Below, piece by piece: positions 34,437-44,467 of a DNA stretch of 64,000 bases. The stretch covers positions 1 to 64,000 of the forward strand of contig NZ_CANMSY010000006.1 of assembly GCF_947500705.1 (NCBI RefSeq), given 5' to 3'. The DNA is from an uncultured Brachybacterium sp. (GTDB taxonomy: Bacteria; Actinomycetota; Actinomycetes; Actinomycetales; Dermabacteraceae). The notes beneath the pieces were generated by a model, which did not search any database, was not told where the DNA came from, and saw only the letters and a program-made list of their open reading frames with translations. The position numbers and the translations under genes are program-made. How positions within the stretch are numbered: the first letter of the stretch is position 1; each line of letters starts with the position of its first letter.

Positions 34437-35480
34437 ATGCCAGGCAACGCCCCCGACGACAGCACCCTGCACGACAGCACCTCCCGCAGCGAGGCCGCTC
34501 TCCTCGCCCGCATGCTCCCGCACCTGAGCCACGGCCCCGAGGTCGAGGTGGGTCCGGGGGACGACGCCGCGGTGGTGCACCTGCCCTCTCCGCGCCTGGT
34601 GGTCACCACGGACTCGCTGGTCGAGGGTCATGACTTCCTGAGGCATGCCACCACCGCCCGCTGGATCGGGCACAAGGCAGCGGTTCAGAACCTTGCCGAC
34701 ATCGCCGCGATGGGGGCCCGGCCGCTGGCCCTGGTGGTCGCGATCTCCGCCCCGGCCAGCACCCCGTCCGCGCTGTTCGAGGACCTGACGATCGGTCTGG
34801 CCACGCGCGCCGAGGCGGAGGGTGCGAGCATCGTCGGGGGTGACCTGGGCCGTGCGGACCAGCTGGTCCTCACGGTCACGGCGATGGGCTCGCTGCCGGA
34901 GGCGCAGCCGGCCATCTCCCGCACCGGCGCCCGTGCCGGAGATGTCCTCGCGATCGGCTCTCCCCGTCTGGGTCGCTCCGCCGCCGGGCTCGCCCTGGTG
35001 CTGGGGCAGCGGGCCCTGGTCCATGCCCCGGACGGCACCCACCCCACGATCATGCTCCGGGACATCGCAGACCCCTCGGCGGCGGAGCTGGTGCGCTGGC
35101 ATGACGCCCCGGATCCCGACCTCTCGCTGGGGTGGACCGGCGGTCGCGCGGCGCACGCCATGATGGATCTGTCCGACGGGCTGGTCCGCGACGGCGGCCG
35201 TCTGGCCCGGGCGTCCGATGTCGCGCTCGATCTCGACCGCAGCGCGCTGGCCCCCGATATCGCGCAGCTCGCCGACCTCGCCACCGAGCTCGGCATCGAC
35301 CCCTGGACCTGGGTGCTCCACGGGGGTGAGGAGCACGCGATGCTCGCCACCTTCTCCCCGGGCGAGGTGCCGGAGGGCTTCCGCCCGATCGGCCGGGTCC
35401 TGCCCGCCGGGCAGCAGGGTCCGACGGTGCTGCTGGACGGGTCGCGCATCGACGGGGAAGGGTTCGACCACTTCGCCTGA
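34437..35480 (+). CDS. thiL: Thiamine-monophosphate kinase
   Basis: Phosphorylates thiamine monophosphate to the active diphosphate. The 347-residue AIR-synthase/PurM-like fold has GPGDDAAVV, TTDSLVEGHDFLRH, GHKAAVQNLADIAAMGARP, GGDLGRAD and MMDLSDGLVRDGGRLARAS, the ATP- and Mg-binding segments. The start is supported by the leaderless -10. No TPP riboswitch is seen, and the 33-nt gap leaves no room for one. Confidence 0.93.
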   Translation: MPGNAPDDSTLHDSTSRSEAALLARMLPHLSHGPEVEVGPGDDAAVVHLPSPRLVVTTDSLVEGHDFLRHATTARWIGHKAAVQNLADIAAMGARPLALVVAISAPASTPSALFEDLTIGLATRAEAEGASIVGGDLGRADQLVLTVTAMGSLPEAQPAISRTGARAGDVLAIGSPRLGRSAAGLALVLGQRALVHAPDGTHPTIMLRDIADPSAAELVRWHDAPDPDLSLGWTGGRAAHAMMDLSDGLVRDGGRLARASDVALDLDRSALAPDIAQLADLATELGIDPWTWVLHGGEEHAMLATFSPGEVPEGFRPIGRVLPAGQQGPTVLLDGSRIDGEGFDHFA

Positions 35481-35543
35481 GCCCGACTAGGCTGGCCCGC
35501 GGCGCTCTCCGCGCCACGACCACCACCTGCTGGAGGAATTCTC

Positions 35544-36620
35544 ATGCCGATCACCGTCAAGGCCCTGCAGAAGACCGGTCCGGATCAGCCGTTCCGCGTC
35601 ACCACCATCGAGCGTCGCGATCCGCGCGCCGATGATGTGGTCATCGACATCGAGGCCGCCGGGATCTGCCACAGCGACATCCACACGATCCGCAACGAAT
35701 GGGGCGAGGCGAGCTTCCCGCTGACCGTCGGCCACGAGATCGCCGGAGTCGTCTCCGCCGTCGGCGAGTCCGTCACCGACTGGAAGGTCGGGGACCGCGT
35801 GGGCGTGGGCTGCATGGTGAACTCCTGCGGGGACTGCGAGGAGTGCCGCGCCGACCAGGAGCAGAACTGCCTGAAGGGGAACGTCGGCACCTACAACGCG
35901 AAGGATGTCGACGGCACGATCACCCAGGGCGGCTACGCCGAGAAGGTCGTGGTGAATGAGCGTTTCGTGTGCCGGATCCCCGACGAGATGGCGTTCGACG
36001 CCGCCGCCCCGCTGCTCTGCGCGGGCATCACCACCTACGCCCCGCTGCGCCGCTGGGGCGCCGGCGAGCAGGTCGAGGGCCGTGCCAAGCGCGTCGCGGT
36101 GCTGGGCCTCGGCGGGCTCGGCCACATGGGTGTGCAGATCGCTGCGGCGATGGGCGCGGAGGTCACCGTGCTCTCCCGGTCGCTGAAGAAGGAGCAGGAT
36201 GCCCTCGCGCTCGGCGCGCAGCGCGTCCTCGCCACCACCGAGGAGAACTTCTTCTCGGACCACCGCGGCGAGTTCGACCTGATCCTCAACACCATCAGCG
36301 CCGACATCCCCGTGGACCGCTATCTGCGCCTGCTCACGCCCCGCGGCGTGATGGCGGTCGTCGGCCTGCCGCCGACGAAGCAGCCCCTCAGCTTCGGCTC
36401 CCTGATCGGTGGCAGCAAGGTGCTCGCAGGCTCGAACATCGGCGGCATCGCCGAGACCCAGGAGATGCTCGACTTCTGCGCCGAGCACGGCCTCGCCGCG
36501 AAGATCGAGGTCATCGGGGTCGGGGAGGCGGACGCCGCCTACGACCGCGTGGTCGCCGGCGACGTCCATTTCCGTGCCGTGATCGACACCGCGACCTTCG
36601 CGGACGCCGCGGCGGAGTGA
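35544..36620 (+). CDS. NAD(P)-dependent alcohol dehydrogenase, YahK/CAD type
   Basis: A 358-residue zinc alcohol dehydrogenase. GICHSDIHTIRNEWG holds the catalytic-zinc Cys, GHEIAGVVSAVG the next ligand, and SCGDCEECRADQEQNC the structural-zinc Cys set. The cofactor motif is VLGLGGLGHMGVQIAAAMG. The cinnamyl-alcohol-dehydrogenase-like branch usually reduces aldehydes with NADPH. GGAGGAA precedes ATG 35544. The physiological substrate cannot be named. Confidence 0.88.
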   Translation: MPITVKALQKTGPDQPFRVTTIERRDPRADDVVIDIEAAGICHSDIHTIRNEWGEASFPLTVGHEIAGVVSAVGESVTDWKVGDRVGVGCMVNSCGDCEECRADQEQNCLKGNVGTYNAKDVDGTITQGGYAEKVVVNERFVCRIPDEMAFDAAAPLLCAGITTYAPLRRWGAGEQVEGRAKRVAVLGLGGLGHMGVQIAAAMGAEVTVLSRSLKKEQDALALGAQRVLATTEENFFSDHRGEFDLILNTISADIPVDRYLRLLTPRGVMAVVGLPPTKQPLSFGSLIGGSKVLAGSNIGGIAETQEMLDFCAEHGLAAKIEVIGVGEADAAYDRVVAGDVHFRAVIDTATFADAAAE

Positions 36621-36642
36621 ACGAAACAGCGAGCGAGAGAGA

Positions 36643-37602
36643 TTGAGCGCCCCCTCCCGCCAGTTCCGCCCCACCACGGCGGCAGACGTCGTCCGCGACG
36701 GCCACCGCTTCGAGTGGCTGAAGCCCGACGGCTGGCGGGAGGGCTTCCGTGCCCTGGTGCTCGAGGTCGATGACCCGGAGTTCGAGGAACCGCGCGTGGT
36801 CGGCGTCGGCCGCATCGGCCCGAACACCGTCCATCCGGGCCAAGATCTGGTCGAGCTCGAGATCGAGGAGGGGCACCGGCGCCGAGGCCACGGAACAGCG
36901 CTTCTCCACGAACTTCGCAAATACAGCAATAATCCATTGTCCAGCAAGGTGGTGCCGGGCTCCGCGCGCGATGGGTTCCTCCGTGCTCAGGGAGCGGTGA
37001 CCTATCTCGAGGTTCCGCTGCTCCGCGTGGACGTTGCCGCGGACCGCACGGCCCGCTGGTGCGCAGCGGTACGCGGAGGGGTGGACGTGGCTGCCCGCGT
37101 CGTGCCCTGGACTGAGCTCCCGCGCGAGCAGCTGATCGACGCCCTCACCACGCGCTACCTCTGGCAGCACGCCAGCTGGTCGCCGACGGCGCTGCGCGAG
37201 GTGATCCGCCCTGAGGTGGGGGAGGAGTTCTATGAGGAGTCCGTGCGCGAGCATTCCTGGGCGGTCCTCCGCGATGGCGAGATCACGGCATTGGCCGACC
37301 TCTACAGCACCGAGGGTGGCGAGGCGGGCGAGGCCGGTGACACTGTCGGCCACCACCGCGAAGGCGCCCTCGAGGCCGTTGACGCCGCGGTCCCGCACGC
37401 CCGGGCGGACGTCGCCCTCTGCCTCGCCGCCCTGCTCGAGGACCTGCGGGGGATGGGCGTGGAGACCATGGACTTCGACAACCATCCCACCGACCCGCAC
37501 ACCGCCCCGCTGCTGGCCACCCTGCGGCGCACCGAGATCGACCCCGTGCACCTGGTCGAGATCCCGAACGGCCTCACCGCAGTGCTGCGCGACGTGCCCT
37601 GA
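36643..37602 (+). CDS. GNAT-family N-acetyltransferase
   Basis: A 319-residue protein with a recognisable acetyl-CoA pyrophosphate loop, EEGHRRRGHGTALL, in an N-terminal GNAT domain (about residues 40-125), and a second degenerate GNAT-like half whose C-terminus (MGVETMDFDNHPTDPHTAPLLATL) resembles the end of a GNAT fold. The TTG start follows a GAGAGAGA purine run 22 nt after the dehydrogenase gene; the start is uncertain. Substrate unknown. Confidence 0.7.
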   Translation: MSAPSRQFRPTTAADVVRDGHRFEWLKPDGWREGFRALVLEVDDPEFEEPRVVGVGRIGPNTVHPGQDLVELEIEEGHRRRGHGTALLHELRKYSNNPLSSKVVPGSARDGFLRAQGAVTYLEVPLLRVDVAADRTARWCAAVRGGVDVAARVVPWTELPREQLIDALTTRYLWQHASWSPTALREVIRPEVGEEFYEESVREHSWAVLRDGEITALADLYSTEGGEAGEAGDTVGHHREGALEAVDAAVPHARADVALCLAALLEDLRGMGVETMDFDNHPTDPHTAPLLATLRRTEIDPVHLVEIPNGLTAVLRDVP

Positions 37603-37623
37603 GGGCCAGCGCAGCCCTGAGTT

Positions 37624-38367
37624 TCAACGCAGGCGTCGCACCGGCAGTTCGGTCTCCACGGCGAGCCCGTCGGCCCCGCGCTCGATCCGGGTGACCCGGG
37701 CCCCGTCGACCTCCGCGACCGCCTCGACCAGCTCGGTGCCGCGGAACAGCAGCCCGGTGCCGTCGTCGGTGCACAGCGCGGTACCCAGCGTCCCGTCGGA
37801 CACCAGCTCGCGCAGCAGCGGCCGCCGCCCCTCCCCGGAGTCCATGTGCACGCCATTGGCCCCGGGTAAGAAACCGAGCCCGTTCGTGACCGGCTGCAGG
37901 TCGGGTCCGAAGGAGTCGGTGACCCCGCCCTCGAACCAGCAGATCGACCCGGCGGAGATACCGGCCAGCACCACGCCGTCCTGCCAGAGGCGGTGGAGGA
38001 TCTCCGGCAGGCCGTGAGCGCGCCACACGGCGAGCAGGTTCACGACCGAGCCGCCGTTCACCCACACCACGTCGAACCCTCGCAGGTAGCCCTCGATGTC
38101 CTCGACGTTCGGCTGGGCGAACAGGCTCAGGTGGTGCAGCTCGTATCCGGCCTCCCGCGCCGCCTCCTCCATGTCCCGCTGGAAGCCCTTGTCATCGCCG
38201 CTCGCGGTCCCGATGTGGCAGATCCGGGGCGGCCCGTCGGCGCGCGGCCCGCGCTCCTGCCCGAGCTCGAGCGCGAGGCCGATCATCGGCCCGAACCCGA
38301 AGCGCAGACGCCGGTGCGGCCGGTAGCCGGCGCTGGTGGCGAGGATGGTGGGGGCCGACGCAGGCAT
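37624..38367 (-). CDS. Peptidase E-like protein (S51 family)
   Basis: A 247-residue protein with the S51 fold: WVNGGSVVNLLAVWRAHGL, the nucleophile elbow GISAGSICWFEGG with the catalytic Ser, and the downstream GLGFLPGANGVHMDSGEGRR region with a His. PepE-type enzymes cleave N-terminal Asp dipeptides in the cytosol; related proteins include cyanophycinase, so substrate specificity is not certain. AGGAG is just before the start. It ends 21 nt from the convergent GNAT gene. Confidence 0.82.
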   Translation of the reverse strand: MPASAPTILATSAGYRPHRRLRFGFGPMIGLALELGQERGPRADGPPRICHIGTASGDDKGFQRDMEEAAREAGYELHHLSLFAQPNVEDIEGYLRGFDVVWVNGGSVVNLLAVWRAHGLPEILHRLWQDGVVLAGISAGSICWFEGGVTDSFGPDLQPVTNGLGFLPGANGVHMDSGEGRRPLLRELVSDGTLGTALCTDDGTGLLFRGTELVEAVAEVDGARVTRIERGADGLAVETELPVRRLR

Positions 38368-38413
38368 CAGGGGCTCCTCAGGAGATGATGGAAGATCCGA
38401 ACGCTACCGGAGA

Positions 38414-38457
38414 ATCCACGAGAGCCCCCACCCCGAAGGGTGAGGGCTCTCGTGGAT
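38414..38457 (-). terminator. Terminator downstream of rpmB
   Basis: 20-bp stem with one mismatch (ATCCACGAGAGCCCCCACCC with GGGTGAGGGCTCTCGTGGAT) and a 4-nt CGAA loop, 20 nt past the rpmB stop. It isolates rpmB from the peptidase gene. Confidence 0.85.
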
Positions 38458-38476
38458 GAAAGCTGTGCGGTCTCGC

Positions 38477-38674
38477 TCAGGCACCGAGCGTGCTGACCTT
38501 GCCTGCCTTGAGGCAGGAGGTGCACACGTTCACGCGCTTGCTGGTGCCGTTGATCACAGTGCGGACGGACTGGATGTTCGGGTTCCAGCGACGCGAGGTG
38601 CGGCGGTGCGAGTGAGACACGGACTTGCCGAAGCTCGGGGCCTTGGCGCAGATGTCACACGTGGAAGCAGCCAC
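38477..38674 (-). CDS. rpmB: 50S ribosomal protein L28
   Basis: A 65-residue L28 starting [21 protein letters not shown] and containing [11 protein letters not shown]. Two Cys pairs (CDIC and CTSC) make this the zinc-ribbon, C+ form; many actinobacteria also carry a Zn-free paralogue under Zur control, which would be elsewhere. GTG 38674 follows AGGAGA by 6 nt. It is monocistronic, between a TATGAT promoter and a strong terminator. Confidence 0.95.
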   Translation of the reverse strand: MAASTCDICAKAPSFGKSVSHSHRRTSRRWNPNIQSVRTVINGTSKRVNVCTSCLKAGKVSTLGA

Positions 38675-38800
38675 TGTCGTCTCCTGGTACGTCGATGTTC
38701 TGATCTCGGTGCCCGCTCCACCCCCGCGCCGGAACGGCGGGGTCGGTGACCTTGGGTGAGCACGGAGGTGCGACCCCCCGGAGGTCAGGGCAACCACGGA

Positions 38801-38806
38801 ATCATA
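38801..38806 (-). promoter_or_regulatory. -10 element of rpmB
   Basis: TATGAT on the minus strand, about 127 nt upstream of the rpmB start; the -35 is weak. Confidence 0.45.
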
Positions 38807-38947
38807 GCCCAGATGCTCCCGCGCCAGAAGCGAAGGACGCTTCCTCCCCATGTGGACTCCATCACGACACCGCCGGATGGTGGCACGATAGGGATCGCAC
38901 GTCGCACAGTACCGGGCGGCGCACGCCGAGCACGAGGAGACGCCCGC

Positions 38948-41167
38948 ATGGCCAGGAGGCACGAGTCCGCCCGTGGCTCGATGCCGCTCAAGGAGCTGCT
39001 GATCTCCAAGGAGTCCAAGGCCATGGCGTCCTTCGGGGTGTATGACCTGGACACGATGATGCGCTTCGCTCCGCGCCGCTATGTGGTGCCCGCTCCGCTG
39101 CGCTCCCTCCACGAGGTCAACGAGGGCGAGGCGGTCAGCGCCGTGGTCTCGGTGGTCTCGGTCCGGGATCGCGCGATGCGCAGTCGGCGCGGCTTCGTCC
39201 TCGAGGTGACCGTCTCCGACGGCATCGAGGACATGCCGCTCACCTTCTTCCTCACCAAGCCCCACCATGTCCAGTGGCATCGCAGCCGGCTCCCCCTCGG
39301 CGCGCTGATCACGGTGCATGGCACCGTCGGCTACGACGATTACCGCGAGTCCCTGCAAATCACCCACCCGGACTACGAGACGATCGAGGACACCGATGAG
39401 GGTCGCGCCTGGGCCCAGCGGCCCCGTCCCATCTACCCGTTGCGCCAGAACATCGCCCTGGCCACGATGCGCTCTGCAGTCGAGAAGGGCCTCGAGTTCG
39501 CCGACTCCCTCGCCCGTCCGGTGCCGGATGAGGTGATCGCCCGCCGCGGCCTGCCGCAGCTCGCCGAGGCGACCCGCCTGGTCCATACCCCGCTGACCGT
39601 CGAGGACACCCGTCGCGGGATGGCACACCTCCGCTACGAGGAGGCGTTCATCCTGCAGGCGATCTTCGCCCAGCGCCGCGCCCAGGACGAACGCACCCCC
39701 GCCCCGGTCCTCTCCGCCGAGGGTCCGCTGCAGCCCCTGCTCGATCAGCGCCTGCCCTTCACCCTCACCGACGGGCAGCGCGACATCGGAGCGATGATCC
39801 AGGAGCGCATCGGCAAGGATCATCCCACCAGCGTGCTGCTGCAGGGGGACGTCGGCTCCGGCAAGACGGTCGTCGCCCTGCGCGCGATGCTGCGCGCCGT
39901 GGATTCCGGCCACCAGGCCGCGCTGCTCGCCCCCACCGAGGTGCTCGCCGAACAGCACCATCGCACCCTGATGACCCTGCTCGGGGACCTCGCCCGCGCC
40001 GGTCAGCTCGATGGGCACGCCGCGGCGACCCGCGTGCGCCTGCTCACCGGCTCCCAGCGCACCGCTGGCCGCCGGGAGACCCTGCTCGACGTCACCTCCG
40101 GGCAGGCCGGGATCGTCGTGGGCACCCATGCCCTGCTCGCCGAGAAGGTCCAGTTCGCCTCTCTGGGACTCGTGGTGATCGACGAGCAGCATCGTTTCGG
40201 AGTCGACCATCGCCGCCGGCTGCGCGCCAAGGGCCCCGCCGGGCAGAGCCCCCACGTGATCGTCATGACCGCGACCCCGATCCCACGCACCGCGGCGCTC
40301 GCGACCGTCGGGGACCTCGATGTGCTGACCCTCGACGAGAGCCCGGGGCAGCGCGCCGGGGTCACCAGCTTCGTGGTCCACGAGAAGCTCCCGAAGTGGG
40401 AGCAGCGGATGTGGCAGCGCGCCGCGGAGGAGATCGCCGCAGGCCGGCAGGTCTTCGTGGTCTGCGCCCGCATCGATGAGGACGATGCTGCGGACGACGC
40501 ACCCGCCCCCTCGATCCTCGACGAGAACGGCAGGGAGCAGGCGCCGAGTCTCGATCCCGCCCGCGGTGTCCTCCAGACCGCCCTGCGGCTCACCGAGCGG
40601 CCCGAGCTCACCGGGGCCCGCCTCGGCATCCTCCACGGCCGCCTCACCGGCGAGGAGAAGCAGGAGGTGATGGGGCAGATGGTCCGGGGCGAGATCGACG
40701 TGCTGGTCTCCACCACCGTGATCGAGGTGGGGGTCGACGTCCCCAATGCCTCGGTGATGATCATCCTGGACGCCGAGCGCTTCGGCGTCTCCCAGCTCCA
40801 TCAGCTGCGCGGGAGGGTGGGTCGTGGTGAGCATGCCGGCATCGCCTTCTTCGACACCTCCGGTGTGCCGGGGAAGGAGCACTCCACGCACCTGCGGGCC
40901 ATTGCGGAGACGACCGACGGCTTCGAGCTCGCCGAGCTCGACCTGCGTCGCCGTGGTGCCGGTGACCTGGTGGGGGAGGAGCAGTCCGGGCTGCAGCGCA
41001 CGCTCAAGCACCTCGATGTCATCCGGGACGCCCGAGCCATCGAGCAGGCCCGCGAGGACGCCTTCGCCGTGGTCGCCGCCGATCCCGAGCTCACCACCCA
41101 TCCCGTGCTCGCCGGCGCCATCGAGGACCGGCTGCGGGATGCCGACCCCGACGTGGAGAGGAGCTGA
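38948..41167 (+). CDS. recG: ATP-dependent DNA helicase RecG
   Basis: Reverses stalled replication forks and branch-migrates Holliday junctions. The 739-residue protein has an N-terminal OB-fold wedge domain (about residues 60-180), then helicase lobes with [19 protein letters not shown] (motif I), [10 protein letters not shown] (Ia), [10 protein letters not shown] (II, DEQH), MTATPIPRT (III) and [13 protein letters not shown] (VI). AGGAGA precedes ATG 38948; a second ATG at 38984 is possible. rsmD starts 1 nt after the stop, so the two are coupled. Confidence 0.95.
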   Translation: MARRHESARGSMPLKELLISKESKAMASFGVYDLDTMMRFAPRRYVVPAPLRSLHEVNEGEAVSAVVSVVSVRDRAMRSRRGFVLEVTVSDGIEDMPLTFFLTKPHHVQWHRSRLPLGALITVHGTVGYDDYRESLQITHPDYETIEDTDEGRAWAQRPRPIYPLRQNIALATMRSAVEKGLEFADSLARPVPDEVIARRGLPQLAEATRLVHTPLTVEDTRRGMAHLRYEEAFILQAIFAQRRAQDERTPAPVLSAEGPLQPLLDQRLPFTLTDGQRDIGAMIQERIGKDHPTSVLLQGDVGSGKTVVALRAMLRAVDSGHQAALLAPTEVLAEQHHRTLMTLLGDLARAGQLDGHAAATRVRLLTGSQRTAGRRETLLDVTSGQAGIVVGTHALLAEKVQFASLGLVVIDEQHRFGVDHRRRLRAKGPAGQSPHVIVMTATPIPRTAALATVGDLDVLTLDESPGQRAGVTSFVVHEKLPKWEQRMWQRAAEEIAAGRQVFVVCARIDEDDAADDAPAPSILDENGREQAPSLDPARGVLQTALRLTERPELTGARLGILHGRLTGEEKQEVMGQMVRGEIDVLVSTTVIEVGVDVPNASVMIILDAERFGVSQLHQLRGRVGRGEHAGIAFFDTSGVPGKEHSTHLRAIAETTDGFELAELDLRRRGAGDLVGEEQSGLQRTLKHLDVIRDARAIEQAREDAFAVVAADPELTTHPVLAGAIEDRLRDADPDVERS

Positions 41168-41168
41168 T

Positions 41169-41747
41169 ATGCCGCGCATCGTCTCCGGCACCCTCGGCGG
41201 CCGCACCATCCCCGGCCCGCCCGGCAAGGGCACCCGCCCCACCACGGACAAGGTGCGCGAAGCCCTGTTCAACCGGCTCGAGGGCTGGGACGCTCTGGCC
41301 GGTGCTCGCGTGCTCGACCTCTACGCGGGCACCGGGGGACTCTCCTTCGAAGCGCTGTCGCGAGGTGCCGAGCATGCTCTGCTGGTCGAGCTGCACGGAC
41401 CGACGGCCAAGCAGCTGCGCCGCACTGCGGCGGACCTCGGACTCGCCGAACGCACGGACATCCGGATCGGCAGGGCTGCCGCTGTTGCGGCGCAGCTCGC
41501 GAACCAGCCTGCGACTCAGCCCGACAGTCATGCCGCCACCCTGGTCTTCCTCGACCCGCCGTATGACGTCACCACCGAGGCGCTCGAGCAGCTTCTGCTC
41601 ACCCTCCGCCCCGCCCTGGCCGACGATGCAGTGGTCGTGATCGAGAGATCCTCACGCACCCGCCCCGTCGTCTGGCCCGAGGGGTGGGCCGACGACGGCA
41701 GCAAGGGTTATGGCGAGACCGCGCTGCAGTTCGGTGGCCCGGCCTGA
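41169..41747 (+). CDS. rsmD: 16S rRNA (guanine-966-N2)-methyltransferase
   Basis: Methylates G966 of 16S rRNA (E. coli numbering) with SAM. 192 residues: [29 protein letters not shown], the SAM motif [18 protein letters not shown] and the catalytic [17 protein letters not shown] precedes ATG 41169. In related genomes coaD follows immediately; here a 3.1-kb insertion separates them. Confidence 0.93.
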   Translation: MPRIVSGTLGGRTIPGPPGKGTRPTTDKVREALFNRLEGWDALAGARVLDLYAGTGGLSFEALSRGAEHALLVELHGPTAKQLRRTAADLGLAERTDIRIGRAAAVAAQLANQPATQPDSHAATLVFLDPPYDVTTEALEQLLLTLRPALADDAVVVIERSSRTRPVVWPEGWADDGSKGYGETALQFGGPA

Positions 41748-42223
41748 CACTGTCGGGCCCGGCCTAAATCAGAGGTACCTGACCGGTGCCTCCCGCCCCG
41801 GCGTCTCCCAGCGCTCACGGTGCTCGCTTCGGGGGATACACGGCCGCTCTCTCCACATTCCCGTGAAGTGCTTGCGGTGCGAGGTTTGTTGGGTACTCGT
41901 GAGCAACGGCTTCCTGATCTGCGTAAATGCGATACATGCGACGCGCGAGAGTGTTGGTGCGGAATTTTCCCTGCAGTGCATGCGGCCAAGTGACCAAGGA
42001 GTATCCCCAAATAGTGCACGAAATGTGGATATCTCGACTGTTCCTCCACCGACCATGGTTTTCCACAATTTCGTACGTTTGGTCCATTACTCTGGCGCAT
42101 GTCGAGCAAGTGTTCTAAAATAAGAGGCATCGGTGGATGGTCTGTCTTCCCAGAAAGAACGGCCGGACTTGCCGCAGATCACGGGCCGCACATCACGAGC
42201 AGCGACGCAGAGAGGGGATCGCC
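41748..42223. other. 476-nt low-G+C intergenic region
   Basis: No supported gene. G+C drops to about half in 41880-42130, far below its surroundings. It contains a -10-like TAAAAT at 42117-42122 that may drive the HNH gene, and a repeated GGCCCGGCC at its left edge next to the rsmD stop. It marks the left border of the DUF222/HNH insertion. Confidence 0.6.
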
Positions 42224-43789
42224 ATGGAGCAGCACGGCGCAGAGCCTCCTTGCATCACGGTGCGAGCCCGCAGCCCTCTCACCCCGACATCGCTCGTCGA
42301 ACGCGCCGATGTCCTGCCCAGCACGCCTGAGGCGGAGACGGTGCTGCGGATCTTCCACCGCCGGCGGCAGGAGCATGCCGCCCTCTATGTCGCCGAGATG
42401 CGCGACCTCGCCTCCCTCTGGTCCGAGGACGACGAAGGAGACGAGAAAGCCCTCCACGCACTGGCGGCCGCTGCCGGACTGCGCATGAAGCTGCCCCGCG
42501 GCGAGGACCGCCTCCGAGATGCGCACGTCGCGGTCACCGATCTGCCCGCGTGCTTCGCACGCGTGGAGGAGGGCGCCCTGCCTGTGGACTGGTTCGACTG
42601 GCTGATCCGCAGCGTGCTGCGACTGACGCACGTCCAGCGCCGCCAGGTCGATGAACGGGTCGCGGCCTGGCAGCTCGAGGCGATCGACGTCGAGCGCTTC
42701 TACCGGGAGCTGCGCACGCTCATCGAATGGTTCGGCCGCGCAGCCGTCCAGGAGACCCCGCAGGAACAGCGCAGCGTGTTCATCCGGCCCTCGCCCGACG
42801 GCGACGGTACCGCCTGCATCATGATTCGCGGCCCGATCCCCGAGATCCTCGACTTCGGCCAGCGGCTCGACGCCGCAGCCCGTGCCGTCCAGGACGCCCA
42901 GCGCCATGCGCTCGAGACCGGCGCGCCGATCCCCTTCGACCTCGATGGCGACGCCGCCCGCGAGGGCAAGCACCTGTCGCTCGCAGCCCTGCAGTATGCG
43001 ATCGCGGTCCGGTCGATGCTCGAGACCGGGGCGGTCGAAGTTCCCGCTCCCGCCTTCCGGATCTCTGTCGTCGTCCCCGTGCTCACGCTGCTCGGACTCT
43101 CGAATGCCCCTGCCACGCTGGATGGCAGGATCCCGATTCCGCCACGTCTGGCACGGGAGCTGGTCGCCAAGGCGCCCGCCTTCGAGCGGGTGCTCTCCGA
43201 CCCGATCTCGGGGGACTACCCGCCCTGTGCCTCCCAGACCTACCGACCGTCCGCAGCGATGGCCGAGAATCTCCGCCTGATCGATCCCGTCTGCGCGGTC
43301 CCGGGCTGCACCCGCTCCGTGATGACCATCGGCGAGATGGACCACATCGAGGAGTTCGATCTCGAGAACCCGGCCCGCGGCGGACCCACCACGATCGCGA
43401 ACCTCCACCGCCTCTGCAGGATCCACCATCGGATGAAGACCGCCGGACATCTCGATCCCGACCGAGATGAAGCCACCGGCACCACCCGGTGGGTGATCGG
43501 TGGCGCCGCCGTCTGCGACGTCGCCGGAACCACCGATCTGGTCACCCGGGAACTCTCCGAGAAGCTGCACCGCGCATGGGAGCAGTACAGCAGCGATCTC
43601 GAGTTCGAGGCCCTGACCAGCCTCGGAATCTTCGACGAGAGTCCCGCCGAGAGCGCGGACCGCGAGGAGGCATACCGGTGGGGGCTCCACCTCACCGAGT
43701 ATTACTCCCGCCCTGAGTACGACGAGCACACCGATCCCGGGCCGCCGCCGCTGGCGTCACTGCCAGAACATCGCCCGCCGCCGTACTGA
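42224..43789 (+). CDS. DUF222/HNH endonuclease (13E12-repeat family)
   Basis: A 521-residue protein: an N-terminal DUF222 helical region (about residues 40-330) and a C-terminal HNH nuclease domain (about 350-415) with CAVPGCTRS, MDHIEEFD, NLHRLCRIHHRMK in the expected Cys2...H...H...N...C..H order. These proteins are multi-copy and patchily distributed in actinobacteria, and the mycobacterial 13E12 copies serve as phage integration sites. Biological role unknown. AGAGGGG lies before ATG 42224. No integrase or flanking repeats were found. Confidence 0.85.
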   Translation: MEQHGAEPPCITVRARSPLTPTSLVERADVLPSTPEAETVLRIFHRRRQEHAALYVAEMRDLASLWSEDDEGDEKALHALAAAAGLRMKLPRGEDRLRDAHVAVTDLPACFARVEEGALPVDWFDWLIRSVLRLTHVQRRQVDERVAAWQLEAIDVERFYRELRTLIEWFGRAAVQETPQEQRSVFIRPSPDGDGTACIMIRGPIPEILDFGQRLDAAARAVQDAQRHALETGAPIPFDLDGDAAREGKHLSLAALQYAIAVRSMLETGAVEVPAPAFRISVVVPVLTLLGLSNAPATLDGRIPIPPRLARELVAKAPAFERVLSDPISGDYPPCASQTYRPSAAMAENLRLIDPVCAVPGCTRSVMTIGEMDHIEEFDLENPARGGPTTIANLHRLCRIHHRMKTAGHLDPDRDEATGTTRWVIGGAAVCDVAGTTDLVTRELSEKLHRAWEQYSSDLEFEALTSLGIFDESPAESADREEAYRWGLHLTEYYSRPEYDEHTDPGPPPLASLPEHRPPPY

Positions 43790-43798
43790 GCGCGCCGA

Positions 43799-43804
43799 TA
43801 CCCT
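43799..43804 (+). promoter_or_regulatory. -10 element before the GNAT gene
   Basis: TACCCT ends 6 nt before ATG 43811. Confidence 0.4.
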
Positions 43805-43810
43805 GACCGG

Positions 43811-44464
43811 ATGGCGCGCACGCTCACCGACTTCACTCACCTCGATTGGCCTCTGCGCGCGGACCGCCTGGTCCTGCGTCCAGGACTCCCTGAAGATGCC
43901 GCGGCGGTGTGGCCGTGGTTCCGTCGTCCCGAGGTGCAGGAATGGACCACCACGCTGAGCACTACCCCTGAGGATCATCAGCAGTGGTGGGACAGCACTC
44001 TCGACAGCTGCCTGGTGGGCCTGCTCGACGGTGAGATCCTCGCCTCCGGCAAGCTCGAGCGCCAGGACGCGTGGTCCCAGGCCGACATGAAAGACCAGGC
44101 CGCCGGGCAACAGGCCGAGATCGGGTGGGTCCTGGCACCCTCGATCCACGGCCGCGGATTCGGCACTGAGTTCGCCGCCGCCCTGCTCGGCCTCGCGTTC
44201 GACGGTCTCGGAGTACGCCGAGTCGAAGCATCGTGCTTCGCCGACAATCTTCCCTCGCGACGGGTGATGGAGAAGATCGGTCTGCGGCTCGAGGGCACCT
44301 TCCGCGAGGAATCCCTGCACCGCAGCGGTCGCTGGCTCGACGGGATGTCCTACGCGCTGCTGGCGAGCGAATACCGCGCACGCCAGAGCGGTGGAGCAGC
44401 AGAGCGGTGGAGCAGCAGAGCGGTGGAGCAACAGAGCGGAGGAGCGCGCAGCGGCGATACTTGA
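43811..44464 (+). CDS. RimJ/RimL-type GNAT acetyltransferase
   Basis: A 217-residue acetyltransferase: DWPLRADRLVLRPGLPEDAAAVW at the N-terminus, the acetyl-CoA motif PSIHGRGFGTEFAAALLGLAF, and RRVEASCFADNLPSRRVMEKIGLRLEG, which is typical of N-terminal or small-molecule acetylases of this branch. The last 25 residues are encoded by a 16-bp tandem repeat read in all three frames (QSGGA, AERWSS, RAVEQ), so the tail is probably not functional protein and may vary between strains. Confidence 0.82.
   Translation: MARTLTDFTHLDWPLRADRLVLRPGLPEDAAAVWPWFRRPEVQEWTTTLSTTPEDHQQWWDSTLDSCLVGLLDGEILASGKLERQDAWSQADMKDQAAGQQAEIGWVLAPSIHGRGFGTEFAAALLGLAFDGLGVRRVEASCFADNLPSRRVMEKIGLRLEGTFREESLHRSGRWLDGMSYALLASEYRARQSGGAAERWSSRAVEQQSGGARSGDT
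44385..44445 (+). repeat. 16-bp tandem repeat (3.8 units)
   Basis: AGAGCGGTGGAGCAGC at 44385, 44401 and (one change) 44417, then a 13-nt partial unit at 44433. The unit is not a multiple of 3, so loss or gain of one unit shifts the frame of the GNAT C-terminus. Confidence 0.95.
44456..44461 (+). promoter_or_regulatory. -10-like element before the DUF3224 gene
   Basis: GATACT ends 6 nt before ATG 44468, overlapping the end of the GNAT gene. Confidence 0.4.
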
Positions 44465-44467
44465 GCT

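Noticed and set aside
35500-35516. Hairpin after thiL (GGCGC...GCGCC) as a terminator
   Set aside because: 5-bp stem with no T run, and it lies in the leader of the next gene.
38477-41272. Minus-strand frame reading through recG into rpmB
   Set aside because: Only the final 65 codons (rpmB) are real; the rest is antisense to recG.
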